From Neorhizobium galegae (GTDB lineage Bacteria > Pseudomonadota > Alphaproteobacteria > Rhizobiales > Rhizobiaceae), in NCBI RefSeq assembly GCF_017877055.1, contig NZ_JAGIPG010000002.1, positions 682,001 through 746,000 of the forward strand: a stretch of 64,000 nucleotides of DNA, written 5' to 3'. Both the position numbers and the translations under genes were made by a program. This document shows, in pieces, positions 63,656 through 64,000 of this stretch (positions within the stretch are counted from its first letter, which is position 1; each line of letters starts with the position of its first letter). Below the pieces are notes generated by a model, which did no database searches, was not told the DNA's origin, and was given only the letters and a program-made list of their open reading frames with translations.

Positions 63656-64000
63656 TTACGAGAAATCCAGCACCATGCGCCCGTCGATCTTGCCGTCCTT
63701 CAGGCGCGTAAAGATATCGTTGATGTCTTCGAGCGGGGCCTTGTGGATTTCCGCCTTGACCTTGCCTTCCGTGGCGAAGGCGATTGCTTCGTCGAGATCA
63801 CGCCTTGTCCCGACGATCGAACCGCGCACGGTGATGCGTTTCAACACCACGTCGAAAATCGGCGTCGGGAATTCGCCGGGCGGCAGGCCGACCAGGCTGA
63901 CGGTTCCCTTGCGCCGGGCCATCCGGATCGCCTGCGAGAAAGCCGGAGGCGAGACGGCGGTGACCAGCACCCCATGCGCGCCTCCGCCGGTTGCTTTCAG
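63656..64000 (-). CDS. adhP: Zinc-dependent alcohol dehydrogenase, C-terminal part (cut by window end)
   Basis: The frame is open to the last base, so the N-terminal two thirds lie outside. The visible 114 residues (AHGVLVTAVSPPAFSQAI, KGTVSLVGLPPGEFPTPIFD, VRGSIVGTRRDLDEAI, EDINDIFTRL) match the NAD-binding half and C-terminus of AdhP-type propanol-preferring dehydrogenases. The visible GTG at 63970 is an internal codon. In fermentative rhizobial clusters this gene often accompanies phosphoketolase genes, to my recollection. Confidence 0.9.
   Translation of the reverse strand: MKATGGGAHGVLVTAVSPPAFSQAIRMARRKGTVSLVGLPPGEFPTPIFDVVLKRITVRGSIVGTRRDLDEAIAFATEGKVKAEIHKAPLEDINDIFTRLKDGKIDGRMVLDFS

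Overview
The window is a stretch of GC-rich chromosome from a member of the Rhizobiaceae (Rhizobium, Neorhizobium, Agrobacterium or Ensifer-like). The evidence is the iron regulator RirA, a CbrA-type PAS kinase beside a phasin gene, a tRNA-His with the alphaproteobacterial G1:U72/A73 acceptor, FixK/FNR-type boxes, and a gene order (isocitrate lyase, short-chain acyl-CoA regulator, potFGHI, acetoacetyl-CoA synthetase, cbrA, phaP, then mmsA and rirA) that I recall from the Sinorhizobium meliloti chromosome. No insertion sequence, phage or CRISPR array was seen. Most of the window is densely packed core or near-core metabolism, transport and signalling.

Layout. 0-4 kb: the end of a LysR gene, isocitrate lyase (aceA) and the divergent regulator that probably controls it. 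4-8.5 kb: a polyamine ABC transporter, potFGHI. 8.5-17.7 kb: an AsmA protein, acetoacetyl-CoA synthetase, the very long kinase CbrA, phasin and tRNA-His, so a polyhydroxybutyrate/acetoacetate theme. 17.8-21.2 kb: nrsF-sigF divergent from a methionine-rich MXKDX peptide, a cytochrome b and a molybdopterin oxidoreductase. This matches the SigF/NrsF/MrpX/YedY1-YedZ1 hypochlorite-scavenging locus described in Azospira suillum. Two ECF promoters with identical spacing face outward in the divergent gap. 21.2-25.5 kb: a repeat hairpin, a Cache histidine kinase and a REC-DUF3369-GGDEF-EAL response regulator in one operon. 25.5-29.3 kb: a remnant of a flavin monooxygenase gene, a TRAP transporter and a small XRE protein. 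29.3-36.5 kb: LysR divergent from mmsA, a DUF898 membrane protein with an M48 protease, rirA and an AbrB-family permease. 36.6-40.7 kb: gluconokinase, a TetR regulator and two FAD-dependent amine/amino-acid oxidoreductases.

40.9-50.6 kb holds a complete kdpFABCDE high-affinity potassium system. It is preceded by several tiny genes, has an extra 50-codon membrane-protein gene with an internal 13-bp hairpin between kdpA and kdpB, and is followed by a PtsN-type PTS IIA gene. 50.7-54.3 kb: a membrane diguanylate cyclase and an MFS exporter. 54.3-55.6 kb: secreted MsrA and MsrB, whose upstream region carries a near match to the SigF-type promoter, so they may belong to the same periplasmic methionine-repair regulon as the 18-21 kb locus. 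55.7-64 kb: a phosphoketolase, acetate kinase and phosphotransacetylase operon, an unusual pyruvate kinase, an APH/P-loop kinase fusion and the end of a zinc alcohol dehydrogenase. Two FixK/FNR-type boxes lie among them, pointing to a microoxic fermentation cluster.

The main points for a second look are the probable extension of the SigF/MrpX regulon to exported MsrA/MsrB, the small membrane gene inside the kdp operon, and the FixK-box-linked phosphoketolase/pyruvate-kinase cluster.
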